DNA from: Seiridium cupressi
Taxonomy: Eukaryota > Ascomycota > Sordariomycetes > Amphisphaeriales > Sporocadaceae
DNA: 64,000 nucleotides
Direction of reading: 5' to 3'
Assembly: GCA_036674765.1 (NCBI GenBank)
Contig: JARVKI010000074.1
Location: 124,001-188,000, forward strand
The notes beneath the pieces were generated by a model that worked only from the letters and a program-made list of their open reading frames with translations, ran no database searches and was not told where the DNA came from. Shown piece after piece: positions 37,927 to 49,534 of the stretch (positions are counted from its first letter, which is position 1; each line of letters starts with the position of its first letter). Both the position numbers and the translations under genes were made by a program.

Positions 37927-39063
37927 ATGCCCGCCGACCGACCTCGCCATGGCACAACTAAGGCCAGCTTCTCTGACCGAGCAAGCAAGGCCACGCATCC
38001 CCTCTCGAACTACCTATTGCGTCTCATGGAGCTCAAGAGGTCCAATCTATGCCTCAGCGCCGACGTCGCATCGGCCCGCGAACTGATTTACTTGGCCGAC
38101 AAGATCGGGCCGTCCATCGTCGTCCTTAAGACACATTATGACCTCGTCACAGGGTGGGATTTCAACCCTCAAACGGGCACAGGGGCAAAACTCACGGCAT
38201 TGGCTCGAAAGCATGGCTTCCTCATTTTTGAGGACCGCAAGTTTGGCGACATTGGCAGCACAGTCCAGATGCAATACACGGCCGGCTCGGCCCGGATTAT
38301 CGATTGGGCACATATAGTCAACGTCAACATGGTGCCAGGCAAGGCAGCGGTGAGCGCGCTGGCAGAAGCTGCAGCCAAGTGGAGATCCAGGGTCAATTAC
38401 GAGGTCAAGACATCCGTCACCGTGGGCACCCCCGTAGCCGATGCATTCGATGACAACGGTGCCTCGGAAGACGAAGACCGGCTTGCGCCGCTCGAGGCTA
38501 ATGGCACCCAAGGCACCCACCACAGAGATGCTGACGGAAGAAAGGGAAGCATCGTCTCCATCACCACAGTCACACAATCGTTCGAGCCCGTCGACTCGCC
38601 GCGATTCGCAACTACTACCGAGGAGGGAGACGAGCTGGTGTACGCTGGCATTGAGGAGCCTCCATATGAGCGAGGACTGCTGATCCTGGCCCAGATGTCG
38701 AGTAAGGGCAATTTCATGAACGCTGAATACACCCAGGCATGCGTGGAGGCCGCAAGGGAACATAAAGATTTCGTCATGGGTTTCATCTCACAGGAAAGCT
38801 TGAGTACAGAACCTGCCGACAACTTCATCCACATGACGCCTGGGTGCCAGTTGCCTCCCGAGGGAGAGGAGGAGAACGGGGTGGTCGAAGGCGATGGCCT
38901 TGGTCAACAATACAACACGCCCTCGAAGCTCGTACAGATCTGCGGCACAGACATCGTCATTGTAGGACGCGGTATCATCAAGGCGGCGGATCCGCAAACC
39001 GAAGCCGAGCGTTACAGGCAGCGGGCCTGGCAGGCATATCTCAGTCGCACAGGGGCAAAATGA
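37927..39063 (+). CDS. Orotidine-5'-phosphate decarboxylase
   Basis: Single exon of 378 aa. It catalyses the last step of de novo UMP synthesis in the cytosol. The catalytic array is visible: Lys in VVLKTHYD, then [10 protein letters not shown] giving the Asp-x-Lys-x-x-Asp set. The phosphate-binding end is [12 protein letters not shown]. The family's N-terminal region ([22 protein letters not shown]) and the QMSSKGNFM motif are intact. Between the strand ending [11 protein letters not shown] and LLILAQMSS lies an insertion of roughly 80 residues rich in Asp, Gly and Thr. This insertion is absent from yeast Ura3 but usual in Sordariomycete enzymes, which is one of my reasons for placing the organism there. 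Known as pyr-4 in Neurospora and pyrG or ura3 elsewhere. Confidence 0.97.
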   Translation: MPADRPRHGTTKASFSDRASKATHPLSNYLLRLMELKRSNLCLSADVASARELIYLADKIGPSIVVLKTHYDLVTGWDFNPQTGTGAKLTALARKHGFLIFEDRKFGDIGSTVQMQYTAGSARIIDWAHIVNVNMVPGKAAVSALAEAAAKWRSRVNYEVKTSVTVGTPVADAFDDNGASEDEDRLAPLEANGTQGTHHRDADGRKGSIVSITTVTQSFEPVDSPRFATTTEEGDELVYAGIEEPPYERGLLILAQMSSKGNFMNAEYTQACVEAAREHKDFVMGFISQESLSTEPADNFIHMTPGCQLPPEGEEENGVVEGDGLGQQYNTPSKLVQICGTDIVIVGRGIIKAADPQTEAERYRQRAWQAYLSRTGAK

Positions 39064-39845
39064 AGGAGCAGTGCACGGTTGACTTGGGGAAGCCGACTTC
39101 GGGCTGGGCTGTTGGATTTGATTTGAGCTTGGAGTTTTGGCTTTACAACTCATCCAGTGGTTCGTCACCAGAAGAAATGGCCGGACACAAAATTGAAGTT
39201 CAGTCCGGGGGAGGACTGGGGAAATATCCCACCGAGAAATGTTGGATATATAGTAGTCGTTGCAACGCTACCAGTTGAACAATTGTACAGCAGACTTGGC
39301 ATGTGATCGGCGCATCCATACTTGCAAGTCCAGGTCAATGCTTACAGTAGAGGCGGAAACTGGGAGGGAAGGGGGCTTCGCCGAAGTCACATGTATAAAT
39401 GCTGACTTGCGCTTTTGCTATACTCGTCCCATCGAGTAGTATGTAGGCATAGTCCTCGTGAGAGGGGCGCCTTAAAGACGTGATACACGCGAATTCTTGC
39501 GCCTGCAGCCTCCTGCACCTTTCAACTAGCAGTGTCAGGAACGTTTGTGACGGCCAAATGGGCTGGCTGGCCTAGAGATAAGGCTAACCACGGACTTATC
39601 CCCGGCATTAGCGGTGACAAGGGCCGTCTTGGCGGCAGGAGCTCCCACAACTGGAGGTGGGGGGAACCCCGGGCAGTGTCTCGCATCCTTCAAGGCGCTC
39701 CCTACTCACCTCCAGCTCGTTTTTCTGCTGACCAGAGCAACAAGCCCAGGTTTGCGATCTGGTCTAGCCGCCGTAGCTCGAGCGAATCTGGGTCGCATTG
39801 CCTGATTGAATCTCCGCAACGTGACTCCCAAGGCCCCGACACAAC
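39064..39845. other. Intergenic, Zn2Cys6 gene promoter
   Basis: 3' flank of OMP decarboxylase and leader of the next gene. A long open frame (39532-40239) overlaps the start of the transcription factor in another frame and is a shadow. Confidence 0.55.
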
Positions 39846-42290
39846 ATGGCGGACGTCCAAATTGATGGCAACCACGGCTTCGAGCCCAAGACGGAGGACA
39901 GCACTCTGCCAAACGACAGCTCCCAGCCCAACAAGCCCCCACCGCGAAAGCGCCGCCGCGTCGTCATCTCGTGTCTGGACTGCCACAAGCGCAAGCAGAA
40001 GTGCGATCGCAAACTGCCCTGCACCAACTGCGTGTCGAGGGGAAAGCAAGGATCGTGTCGGTACGAGACGGGCGCGCCGATTACCAAAGACCAACAGGGG
40101 CGCAAGGGCTCGAATCAACAGGATGACGGGTCGCCGCCGCTGGACAGCAGCAACGGCGGAGGGCATGTTCCGATCAAGGCCGCCGACTTTGGCTACTCAA
40201 ACAGCAGCGGCACTGGCGCAAGCACACTCGGCTTCCTGAAGAAGATTGAGGGTGCCGGATCGGGCGAGCCGCTGAGCAGCGTGGGGGGTGTTGGGGAGGC
40301 GGCGCAAGACGAGGAGCATTTCGGGTCCCGGGAGCGATACAAAAGCCTCGTTCGGCACCTGCCGGCACGCACGTTCGTGGAGCAGCTCGTCGATATCTAT
40401 TTTCAGGAGTTCAATTGGATGTACTACGCCATGGACGAGGCCGAGTTCCTCGAGAATCTGGACAGGTGGTACCAGCTCCCCTTTCACTTATTGTCTAATG
40501 CAGGACCACAGGGCATCGAACCCACGTTGAGATCGTTCCCGGCCCTGCTCTTCCAGGTCTTGGCCACGGCGCTGCTGGCGATATCAGACGAAAACGATGA
40601 GCGGTTTGTAAGTCTAAAATATGCAGGGAACATGACCTTTGAGGATCTGGCGTTGGATTACAGCGAAACCGGTGTCGCGACTTTGAGCTTGCTAGGGAAG
40701 CGCCAAATGACGGTGCCCACAGTCCTGGCCGGCTGGACACGAGCTGCCTTCCTCAAGTACACCAGCCAGGTCACTGAAGCAGTAAGTCGCTTTGTCTGCG
40801 TGGGTGACGGCACGTCCTGATCAAAATTGCAGTGGCATCAAGTTGGAACCGCTATCAGAGACGCTCAAGAGATAGGTCTGCATCGGGACCAGTTCGATCC
40901 ACAGCCAGACTCGAACGCCACCACGGAAGAGGCACTAGAAGCGATGTGGAAAGCACAAAGTAGACGCAAGGTTTGGATGACGCTGGTGATGTGGGACCTG
41001 CACACAGGCGCTGTCTTGGGACGGCCGACAAGCATAGACATTCGAACGGTGAAAAGAAGCTCCCCTGTCGATGCGCCGATCCCGATAGATAGGAGGAAAA
41101 CGCCCATATTCGCTCGCGGCGAGAATGACCCACCGACTCCCGTGACCAGGGCACTATGGGCGCTTGAGATCATGCGACCGCTTCGCGACATCTTGGATCT
41201 CGAGAAGGAAGGCCCGTTTCCCAAGGACTTTTCGAAAGTCGAGAAGCTACACCAGGAGCTGCTTGATCTGCAAGAGCGCACGCCTCCTGAGTTCCGTCTC
41301 GAGAACCCCGACACCCGCTTCGACCATCTGCCAGAATGTCACTGGCTACCACTGGCACGACCCACCCTACCGCAACTCATATCATTCAACTTCATGGCTC
41401 TGCACAGGCCGTACATCTTCACCCGCCCAAACAGTCGGCACGAAGCTCTCAAGGCGAGCCTGGAAATGCTCGAAGCGCAGAGCCTTCACTTCAAAGTATT
41501 ACATCCACAACAGTACAAGACGTTCAGTCTATTCTTCGGTACGTTCGACGCCATCGTTATGATGGCCAGCATATATATCCTATTCCCCAAGGAGCACCCC
41601 GAACTCCTCAACAATGCGCTGCAGCACTTCCAGTGGGGCGTCGAAAGGTTTGAGGCAATGGCGGACCGCAATCGGCTTGCTGCTGCAGCGTTAGGAGTAC
41701 TGAATGCGATCTATATCCGCCTGAAGAAGGCAATAGGCCATGGCTTCTTGAACAAACTCTGCCCTCCTTCCTTTACCTGCCCGCAGGGCTGTCCCGGTAT
41801 GGACCGCCAAGAAGGGGAAGGGACCAGTACTGGGTCGGATATACAGACCTCGATGGCATCCGAAACGTCGCCGAATACTGCACCACATCAGCCATCCGTA
41901 CCCTCCACCGCTGGGTCCTCGGCAGTACAACCTTCGGAATCAGGTGCCAGTGCGAGCACGACTACAACAAGTACAGGTCCTGGGCTCACGCCTGGTCCCG
42001 ACATCTTCGTCACGCCACATTGGTCGTTCCCGACGGATTTTGACTTCAGTTCCCTGCCACCCATGTATCCAATGGGCGACGTGGCATACAATGACCTTAC
42101 CGGCATTAGAGATGATGGTTTCATCGCGGGAACTGGCCTGTCTGAACAGAGGCCCACCACAATGGACGCGTCACAAATCGCCGGCATGGGTACTGTCGCT
42201 GGCGAACAAGGGGAGGTGGGCTATAATTTTGGAGGCGAGTTCGGGAACGACACAATCTGGAACTTATTGAACCAGTTTCCGCCGCGCTGA
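39846..42290 (+). CDS. Zn2Cys6 transcription factor with fungal-specific TF domain
   Basis: Two exons, 39846-40781 and 40833-42290, give 797 aa. The 51-bp intron (GTAAGT to TTGCAG) is phase 0. The zinc cluster has Cys at 43, 46, 53, 59, 62 and 71 (spacing 2-6-5-2-8), preceded by a basic stretch PRKRRR that likely serves nuclear import and DNA contact. The fungal-specific TF (middle homology) domain runs from about residue 185 to 560, with the hallmark segments GTAIRDAQEIGLHRD and RRKVWMTLVMWDLH just after the intron. The last 170 residues are Ser/Thr/Gly-rich with a Pro/Phe-rich patch, a possible activation region. The targets cannot be told from sequence. The 3' end is convergent with FTR1, with no sign of a metabolic cluster around it. 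Confidence 0.92.
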
Positions 42291-43009
42291 GATGTAGGAC
42301 TTCAGATGATCGGTTTTGGGGATAATGAGGTTCACCACTCGTGGAAGGACCTGGAAAAAGAACGCAGAGGAAACCAACACGCCTTGACGAATGCCAAAAC
42401 ATGACATGGAACACGACATGATCGGTGGGTAACATCGGAGCAATATAACTAAGTCCTGATCATACCGCATAAGCCATGACGGGAGGGTTAGCCGAGTACC
42501 TTGGGAGTATGCATATCGAAATGGGTATAAGTATACCAATTCGGTGATTCCGGAAGCATAGAGAAGTAATGATGACCGTTGAAGGAAAGCGGTAGACTGA
42601 TACGTAGGATGTCAAATGAAGGGCCGGTCCTACAGATCTTTTTGGTGCCACACTCTCTTCACTACCGATTGACAGACTGACTGCCTAGCGGCCAAATACC
42701 CAACGCCGCATATATGCAAAGCAGTCGCGGAGAGATGAAAATGAGATAAGTCTGAATGAACCCGCACAGTCTCCTCGATCAGAATCGAGATGGGCCCGGG
42801 GATCAAAATAAAATGATACGAGACCTTGGACTATTGCAAACATATACATAGAAAACCTCCATCTGGTCGAGCTACTAAGGTGGTAAGAGGAAGGTTTCGT
42901 ATTCCCTTCGTCGTCAATTTGGTACACCATGACCTTCCGGGCCGCGACAAGATTGTAAATGACATGTACCTATCAATCAAGTTACCCAACAACACGGGAC
43001 GCCCACGTC
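42291..43009. other. Spacer between convergent Zn2Cys6 and FTR1 genes
   Basis: About 720 bp that should hold the 3' untranslated ends of both genes. No gene recognised. Confidence 0.55.
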
Positions 43010-44267
43010 TCAGGCATGGGCTGTTGCCACTGCCACCGGCGCCTTCTCCCGACCGTGGCCAGCACCCGTGGTAGAACCAGTCTCGGGTGTGTTGAGGTCT
43101 TCTGAGGTCTTCTTGGCTTTCCCGAGTGGCCAATGACCCTTGACCTCGCGATACCTCATCGCAGCGAATCCAGCCATGACGAAAAGCCAGTATAAGTTGT
43201 AAGAAATGACCGACCCATATGTAGCAGAATTCTGCCAGCCCAGGATGGCATTGAAAATTCCCCAACCACCACCGTCATTAGCTTCCGGGTTGCAGCACTT
43301 GAGGGAAATAATAGTCAGCCATAGACCATGTCATGAAAACGTATGGGCCACTTACGTTCACATGCCAGACACTCTTATCAATGTCATAGGATCCCGCTCC
43401 ATCGCCTAGCTCCGAGGCATCTCCGCCTACGATGTTGTTCCACTGCTGCGTTTCGAGATACCATACCGCTCGCGAGAACAAACCAGCGGCAACAAGGTAC
43501 AGCACGCATGTCGATGCGACGAGGAAGTACTGCAACTTGGCTGAAGCACCTCCCCTGTATGATGTCAGCCGACTCACTCGAGGAAGGTCAGGGGCGCGTC
43601 AAGCACTTACTTGTAGAGGACGTACCCCGCAAGGATTCCCACGAGCAGGCCAACGACGACAGCTAGAGGGATAGATGTGGCAGAGGCGGAGAAGGTGACG
43701 CCAGCAAGGAAGACTATCGCCTCGATGCCCTCACGCAACACTGTGACGAACGGCAAGGCGAACATAGCATACTTCTCCGCAAAACGCTTGAACCAGCCTT
43801 TGCTGGAACCGCTGGTCTTCACGGGAGCCTCAAGGGCCTTTGCCAACTTGACACGCCATTTCTCTTGCATCTTGCCGACACGGAGCAATGCGGCGCCCAT
43901 GATTGTGATGATGATGGCAGCGACCAAGGCGAAAGCGCCCTCATAGTTGTACTCGGTGGTTTCCCAGGTGTTCGACCCCAGGGTATAGAAGGCGCCGATC
44001 AGACCTCCGGCAACAATGAGGCAGATCAGTAGGCCAGATGCGATGCCCAGCCACACCTACTGATATGTCAGCACATACAGGCCAGCTGGTCAGGAATCTT
44101 GCAAGATGTCTCACCTGCTTCACCAGTTTCTTGTAAACCTTTGCATCTCGATCTGGGCCGTCCAAAGTCTGCTTGAGGAAAGCCAGCAGAACTGAGACTA
44201 TGATGACCGTCTCCAGTGTCTCACGGAATACGATCAAAAAGACTGGGAGGGAAAATACGTCGGGCAT
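43010..44267 (-). CDS. High-affinity iron permease FTR1
   Basis: Four exons on the minus strand, 44267-44115, 44056-43611, 43554-43356 and 43297-43010, give 361 aa. The three introns are 58, 56 and 58 bp. Two REXXE iron-binding motifs are present, RETLE at 15-19 and REGIE at 159-163, both needed for Fe(III) passage in Ftr1 proteins. Seven membrane segments are expected. A Cys-Cys-Asn-Pro-Glu loop and [18 protein letters not shown] in exon 4 match the family C-terminal part. The tail is hydrophilic. Ftr1 works only together with a Fet3-type ferroxidase; FET3 is the next gene, divergently transcribed from a shared 1.9 kb promoter. Iron repression through the GATA-like sites there is inferred. 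Confidence 0.97.
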
Positions 44268-44513
44268 GATGATGTCCTGACGTTTGAAGAGTGAGGCTTA
44301 GTCGTGCATAGTAGTAGGAGGAGGGAAAACAACAGGAAGAAATTTGCCGAGGGCGGGAAACATTCGAAGGGGGCAGATAGTCTATCGATGTACCTGAGAG
44401 ATGGGATCAGGTCGTTCAGAAGGTGGCTTGAACGGAGGCGCCCGGCCAAAGACTACAATGTATACGACTTAACCCCCCGGGGCTCAACTAACCAGGAGGG
44501 GCGCCGGTCGCGG

Positions 44514-44522
44514 ATCAGATAA
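44514..44522 (+). promoter_or_regulatory. ATCAGATAA iron-repressor (GATA) site
   Basis: Exact ATCWGATAA match, 247 bp before the FTR1 start codon. Motif known from SreA/SRE/Urbs1 targets. Confidence 0.65.
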
Positions 44523-44842
44523 CTTGTCCCCTTGGATGCCCCCAAAAGGAAGTCATGCTCTCTCTGGACGGAACTGTTGGGCAAGTGTGTCTACAGTCCT
44601 TGGCTGAACAAGACTTAGCGTAGCACTGGGCTGGTCTCCAATAGGAGGGCCGACTGTTGCGGGATCGTCCATCCCAGCTGCTACATGATGTACGTTTGGG
44701 GGCAAGCTTAAGGCCAGCCCGCAGCACACTTCCGCCGAGTCACGACAGCTTCGACTCCAGTTCTTGCAAGTCTGGATGCTGTGGACTGGGGCTGGCAAAG
44801 AGCGTCGGGTGTCTTGGCAGGCTGGCAGGTCAAGCTTTGGCC

Positions 44843-44871
44843 CAAGCTTTTTCAAGCTTTTTCAAGCTTTT
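44843..44871. repeat. Three tandem 10-bp CAAGCTTTTT units
   Basis: Two full units and a third nearly full one, in direct repeat, with a related CAAGCTTTGG just before at 44831. Each holds a HindIII-type palindrome AAGCTT. Lies in the FTR1-FET3 promoter. Confidence 0.8.
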
Positions 44872-44967
44872 CAGATCCCCGCAATGCTGAAGAGCTTCGG
44901 CCGCAGCTCGTGTTGGCTCTTGCCTTATGGCGGGGTGATCGGCAGCTTTGCAATGCGCCGAGCCATT

Positions 44968-44976
44968 TTATCTGAT
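44968..44976 (-). promoter_or_regulatory. ATCAGATAA iron-repressor (GATA) site
   Basis: Exact match on the minus strand. A further GATA core, TGATAA at 44987-44992, lies 10 bp away on the plus strand, so two fingers could bind close together. Confidence 0.65.
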
Positions 44977-45689
44977 GAGATCAAACTGATAAGCAGTCGG
45001 CAGTTCTGACTTCACCTCGCCAGCGTGAACCGGCAGTGGACGGTACGGCCCCGGAAACTGCGTGGCCTTTCACACGTCTGGACTACTGAATCAGGCTTTC
45101 TTTGGTGGCTGGATCCTCCAACGGTACACTAATAAGACGGAAGAATCTTCCAGCGAAGCAATTGCTACCCGCCATCTGATCCGATCGTATGACTTAGTTT
45201 CATCGCGCGTTGCTAGCCTGTGCGCTTTCGTTTTCAGCTTTTGCCAAATCTGCCACCGCCGCAGCGGCTAGTCGCACCGAAAGCCAGCCTCTACAGTATG
45301 GAGATGGTGGATGTGTAGGTATGCTCACGCTTTCTGGGTCACGGGTCTACGTCTACCACTGCTATCTCCCTGCAAGAACTAACCTAGAAAACCCTTTTAT
45401 TCGGCTTATATTCTAAGGGAGTTTTGCTACTTCTCGGGAACAAGGATGGCCACCACATACGGGAGGAGGGGGGGGGGATATGAGAAGAAAACCAGACTCC
45501 AGCCAACCCAGCAGCATCAAGACCACTTGATTTGTGCATGTGAATAACCTCTGACACCCAGTTTCCCGCCGAGGTTTCGAATACCCCTCAAGACCCAGGC
45601 GCTAGGAGACACCTACCATTTTAGCTGCAAAGAGTTTGTCGCTATTTTCGCTAGTCGGCAGCATCGCTTAGAAGCAGGGTCTAGAATGC

Positions 45690-45698
45690 TTATCAGAT
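45690..45698 (-). promoter_or_regulatory. ATCTGATAA iron-repressor (GATA) site
   Basis: Exact ATCWGATAA match on the minus strand, about 460 bp before the FET3 start. Confidence 0.65.
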
Positions 45699-45812
45699 GG
45701 AGAGATCCCCGCCGGCGACGCAGGCTATAGGTCGACTATAGTAGTCCGCGGCAGCCACGTTCCAAACCAGACCAATCCCGGACGCGCAGACCGTCTGTTC
45801 GGCTACTGATGC

Positions 45813-45821
45813 ATCAGATAA
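45813..45821 (+). promoter_or_regulatory. ATCAGATAA iron-repressor (GATA) site
   Basis: Exact match, 340 bp before the FET3 start codon. A near match, ATATCAGAT, follows about 70 bp further on. Confidence 0.65.
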
Positions 45822-46161
45822 GTGAATGTATCGTCGCCCTATCCAAGTGGAAGGTGACCACCGCGCCACCGTCCCCTCCACGCTATATCAGATGTGATTG
45901 ATATGATGTGTCGTGTGTTGAGTCATCCCAGCACCCACCCGGATGTCGAGGCGGCCGTCGCTACATGCTCGTCCTGTGCACGTATGAATTCAGTATGGCC
46001 GAGGTCGGGAATGTCGATCAAGCCCGTCGCATTGCACGAAGGCTAGCCCTCGTATCGACAGCGAAAGCTCCACTAGCAAGACGTCTTCCCATGGCCGTAA
46101 TATTGACACTCCAGACAACACCAACCGGACCACTTTCTGTGGCCTGCGAAGAGCCTCAACC

Positions 46162-48481
46162 ATGTTGTTCTCGAAACGTTTGCTTGCCGCTTCGGCGTGC
46201 ACGAGCTTCCTTGCGTCTTTGTCGTCGGCAGCTACCGTCACCTACGACTTCAACGTCACCTGGGTGACAGCGAATCCGGATGGTGCCTATGATCGACCTA
46301 CGATTGGCGTCAACGGCCAATGGCCAACCCCGCCCATTACCGCCAATGTCGGCGACAATGTGGTGGTTCGTGTCATGAACCTGCTCGGAAATGAGACCAC
46401 GTCCTTGCATTTCCACGGCCTGTACATGAATGGCACCACTCACATGGATGGTCCGGAGCAGGTATCACAATGCGCTATCCAGCCCGGCTCCAGCTTTACT
46501 TATAACTTCACTGTTAGTCAACAAGTCGGTGCATTCATCTCCCCTGCCGCTGCTGACCTGAATTGAAGATCAACCAGCCTGGAACTTACTGGTACCACTC
46601 GCATACTCGCGGACAATATCCGGATGGTTTACGCGGGCCGCTGATCATTCACGACCCCGACTCGCCTTTCCTCGACCGGTACGACGAGGAAGTAGTCCTC
46701 ACTGTATCAGATTGGTACCATGATCTAATGACCGACCTGCTTCCCGGGTTTATCAGCAAGAGCAACCCCACAGGCGCAGAACCAGTGCCCAACAATGCCT
46801 TGTTCAATGAGACCCAGAACCTGACAGTATCGATCCAGCCTGGCAAGACATACCTTTTCCGCATGATCAACATCGGTGCCTTCGCAGGCCAGTACATCTG
46901 GTTCGAAGGCCATACCATGACCATTGTAGAGGTCGATGGTATCTACACGCAGCCCGCCGAAGCAGAGATGATATACCTCTCTGCGGCGCAACGTTGCAGC
47001 TTCCTGGTCACGGCCAAGAACGAGACCTCGGCTAACTATGCATTCGTTGGCAGCATGGACACAGTTAGTTGCACTCCGCATCTGCATTGTTACATCTGAG
47101 CTGATACAATACAGACTCTCTTCGACACGCTACCAGATGACCTCAACTACAACGTCACGGGATGGCTGGTCTATGATGAAGCACAACCGCTGCCAGACCC
47201 GGCGTTGGTCGACGAGCTTGATCCGTTTGATGACATGACGCTTCTGCCATACGACAACCAGACCTTGCTTGGAGAGCCCGACCAAATCATTGAGCTCGAT
47301 GTCATCATGGATAACTTGGGAAATGGCGCAAACTAGTACGGATCAATCGTTGTTGATAGTTGGCCCATGAAAACTGACACACGATAGCGCTTTCTTCAAC
47401 AACATCACGTACACAGCCCCGAAGGTGCCGACACTATATACTGCCCTCACCACTGGAGACGACGCCAGCAACCCAGTAGTTTACGGTGAATACACTCACT
47501 CATTCGTCCTAGAGCAAGACCAGGTCGTACAAATTGTCGTAAACAACCTAGACTCCGGCCGCCATCCATTCCATCTTCACGGCCATGCCTTCCAGGCTCT
47601 GTACCGATCCGAGGATGAAGCCGGCACATTCGATGATTCGAACATCACCGAGGCCGATTTCCCTGCGACACCGATGCGCCGTGATACTCTCGTGCTTTAT
47701 CCCGACGGTAACATTGTGCTTCGTTTCAAGGCTGATAACCCGGGTGAGCCGACAAGTTTCTCAGAAAAATATTGCAGTGTGCTAACACCCATAACAGGTA
47801 TTTGGCTGTTCCATTGCCATATCGAATGGCACGTCGCATCCGGGCTGATGGCGACCATGATTGAGGCGCCCCTCGAGCTGCAGAAGACGCTCATCATCCC
47901 CCCAGAACAGTACGATGTTTGCTCTGCCGGTGGAATCCCGACCGCCGGCAATGCTGCTGCCAATACAGTCAATGTGCTTGACTTGACAGGCCAAAACAGC
48001 GCTCCTGCCCCACTGCCGCAAGGGTAAGCAATTGTGACTAACTGGGTTCTGTCGAGGGACAATGGCTGACAAATATACAGCTTCACAACCCGCGGTAAGG
48101 TTGCGCTGGCCTTCAGCTGCCTGGCTGGTATCCTAGGTGTGACTGTGTAAGCAACTTCCAGAGTTATTTCATGCCCGTTATGGCCTGTTTCGGGAGTCTA
48201 CCGGTTCCTCGCTAAGCGTTTCTGCTCTTGAAACATGGTTTCTGGCTCCCGATAACTCGCCAAGCATGTTCGAAGAAGCAATCACTAACTCCAGGTGTTG
48301 TAGTGTGGCTTGGTACGGCTTGGCACCAGATCCGGGCTCACATCCCGAAGTCGAGCGTCGCGCGGCCGAAGCTCATGTTTTCGATTCGGCGGGCACGGGA
48401 ACAGCCGGACCCGTGAAGAACCCCGTGGGAGAAGAGGTGGTGGCAACTGTTTCAGGAAGTAGTGGGGGTCGGAGGGCATGA
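46162..48481 (+). CDS. Iron transport multicopper oxidase FET3
   Basis: Seven exons: 46162-46512, 46569-47063, 47115-47335, 47388-47743, 47798-48023, 48081-48146 and 48304-48481. Together they give 630 aa, a normal Fet3 length. A signal peptide (1 to about 23) leads to three cupredoxin domains. The copper ligands are all present: [20 protein letters not shown] and HCHIEWH. WFEGH contains a Glu that corresponds, from memory, to the Fe(II)-oxidation residue Glu185 of yeast Fet3. A single membrane helix (about 557-577) is built by exons 6 and 7, which distinguishes it from secreted laccases and anchors it at the plasma membrane. It oxidises Fe(II) to Fe(III) for FTR1. The last intron is 157 bp, unusually long for this gene, with a second possible acceptor 9 nt upstream that would cause early termination. 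N-glycosylation sites are many. Confidence 0.95.
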
Positions 48482-49534
48482 TACCGAGCGGAGTGTAGAT
48501 GAGGAATCATCCAAAGGTTGACATAGCCGCAGCTGAACATCTTTGGCACTAGAAAGTCCCATTAATATGGTTGATGTTCAAAAACGCCTTTGCGAGAGCA
48601 CATCATATGGGGATCATTCGTGTGGTGTACTTGCATTTCACACAAATACGAAAGGCCCTTTTCCATATGGCCCGCGAGCTGGCTGACTGCTCTCCGTCAT
48701 TGGTTTATCTCGGAAGATCACAAGTAAACTTTCGAGCATATGAAAACGATGATGGCACCCAGCCTTCCCCACGACATGTCCCAAAACACCTAGTCCAACA
48801 GACCGAATAGCCCCGAATGGAAGGACTCTGTTAAACGACTGCTCGCTGGGCGCATTCAAGTATTCCTGTGGTGATGGTAACTAACTCTCGCGGGACATGT
48901 CAAGACCCACATACCGGCCCACTGCTGTACTTGAGGCGACAACAGGCTGGCGTGGTTCGGCCAGTGTATCTGACTTAGACTGCACATGGGAGCTTCCTGA
49001 GGATGGCGAGCATTCATTATGAGGAATATTGGAGGCACGAGACACACAAGACCGGTTCAGGAACTCCTTACTTTGTAGGCGTCCAAGGTGAGGAAAGATG
49101 CCGAATTCATTACACACTCAAGGCTCTAAGTGTGATCAACTTGGTCGGTATCTGAAATCTATACCCAATCCCCATTTGGCACTGCTGGTAAGCAGCGGTA
49201 TCAAATTGGCTTGCCAATTCATACACTCGGATCGCAAGAGGTTCCATGCACACAACAATATATCCTACGGTCATAATCGGCTCACGCGAGGGTGCGAACA
49301 AAGTGATACACCTCGATGATACGGGACATATGTTCCACGGCCCGTTCCTATTTCCAACAGCTTCCACATGAGACGAAGAGGCAGTTAGTTACACACTACG
49401 GGTATCAACATGCCCGAAGCCAGAACAGAGCTGTATTAGCTAATGCATCAACCTCTCGAGTCAAGCTATTTTGTGATTACCTAATTCTGCTTGGGCGAAC
49501 CAAGCCGGAACTAAAATTTTCGGACCACCCCAGA
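48482..49534. other. Intergenic, no gene recognised
   Basis: 3' flanks of FET3 and of the convergent CCCH gene. Only short frames. Confidence 0.55.

Larger units (their letters stand above)
44268..46161. promoter_or_regulatory. Shared FTR1-FET3 divergent promoter
   Basis: 1894 bp between the two start codons. It contains four exact matches to ATCWGATAA, the site of GATA-type iron repressors, an extra TGATAA at 44987-44992, a 10-bp tandem repeat near 44843 and a G10 run at 45468-45477. No gene-like frame is present. Joint control of the two partners is the simplest reading. Confidence 0.75.

Noticed and set aside
38047..38763. 238-aa antisense frame opposite OMP decarboxylase
   Set aside because: Same reason; the plus-strand enzyme is certain.
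40606..40630. GTAAGT..TGCAG pair inside the Zn2Cys6 gene
   Set aside because: Would be an intron of only about 20 bp, too short for splicing, and the frame is open through it.
45540..45620. tRNA-like B-box (aggtttcgaatacc)
   Set aside because: No matching T-stem, acceptor stem or A-box; no tRNA found elsewhere in either strand by eye.
47744..47797. Reading through FET3 intron 4
   Set aside because: The 54-bp intron has no stop and keeps the frame, but it has good GTGAGC/AACAG ends, and removing it restores the family sequence [10 protein letters not shown].
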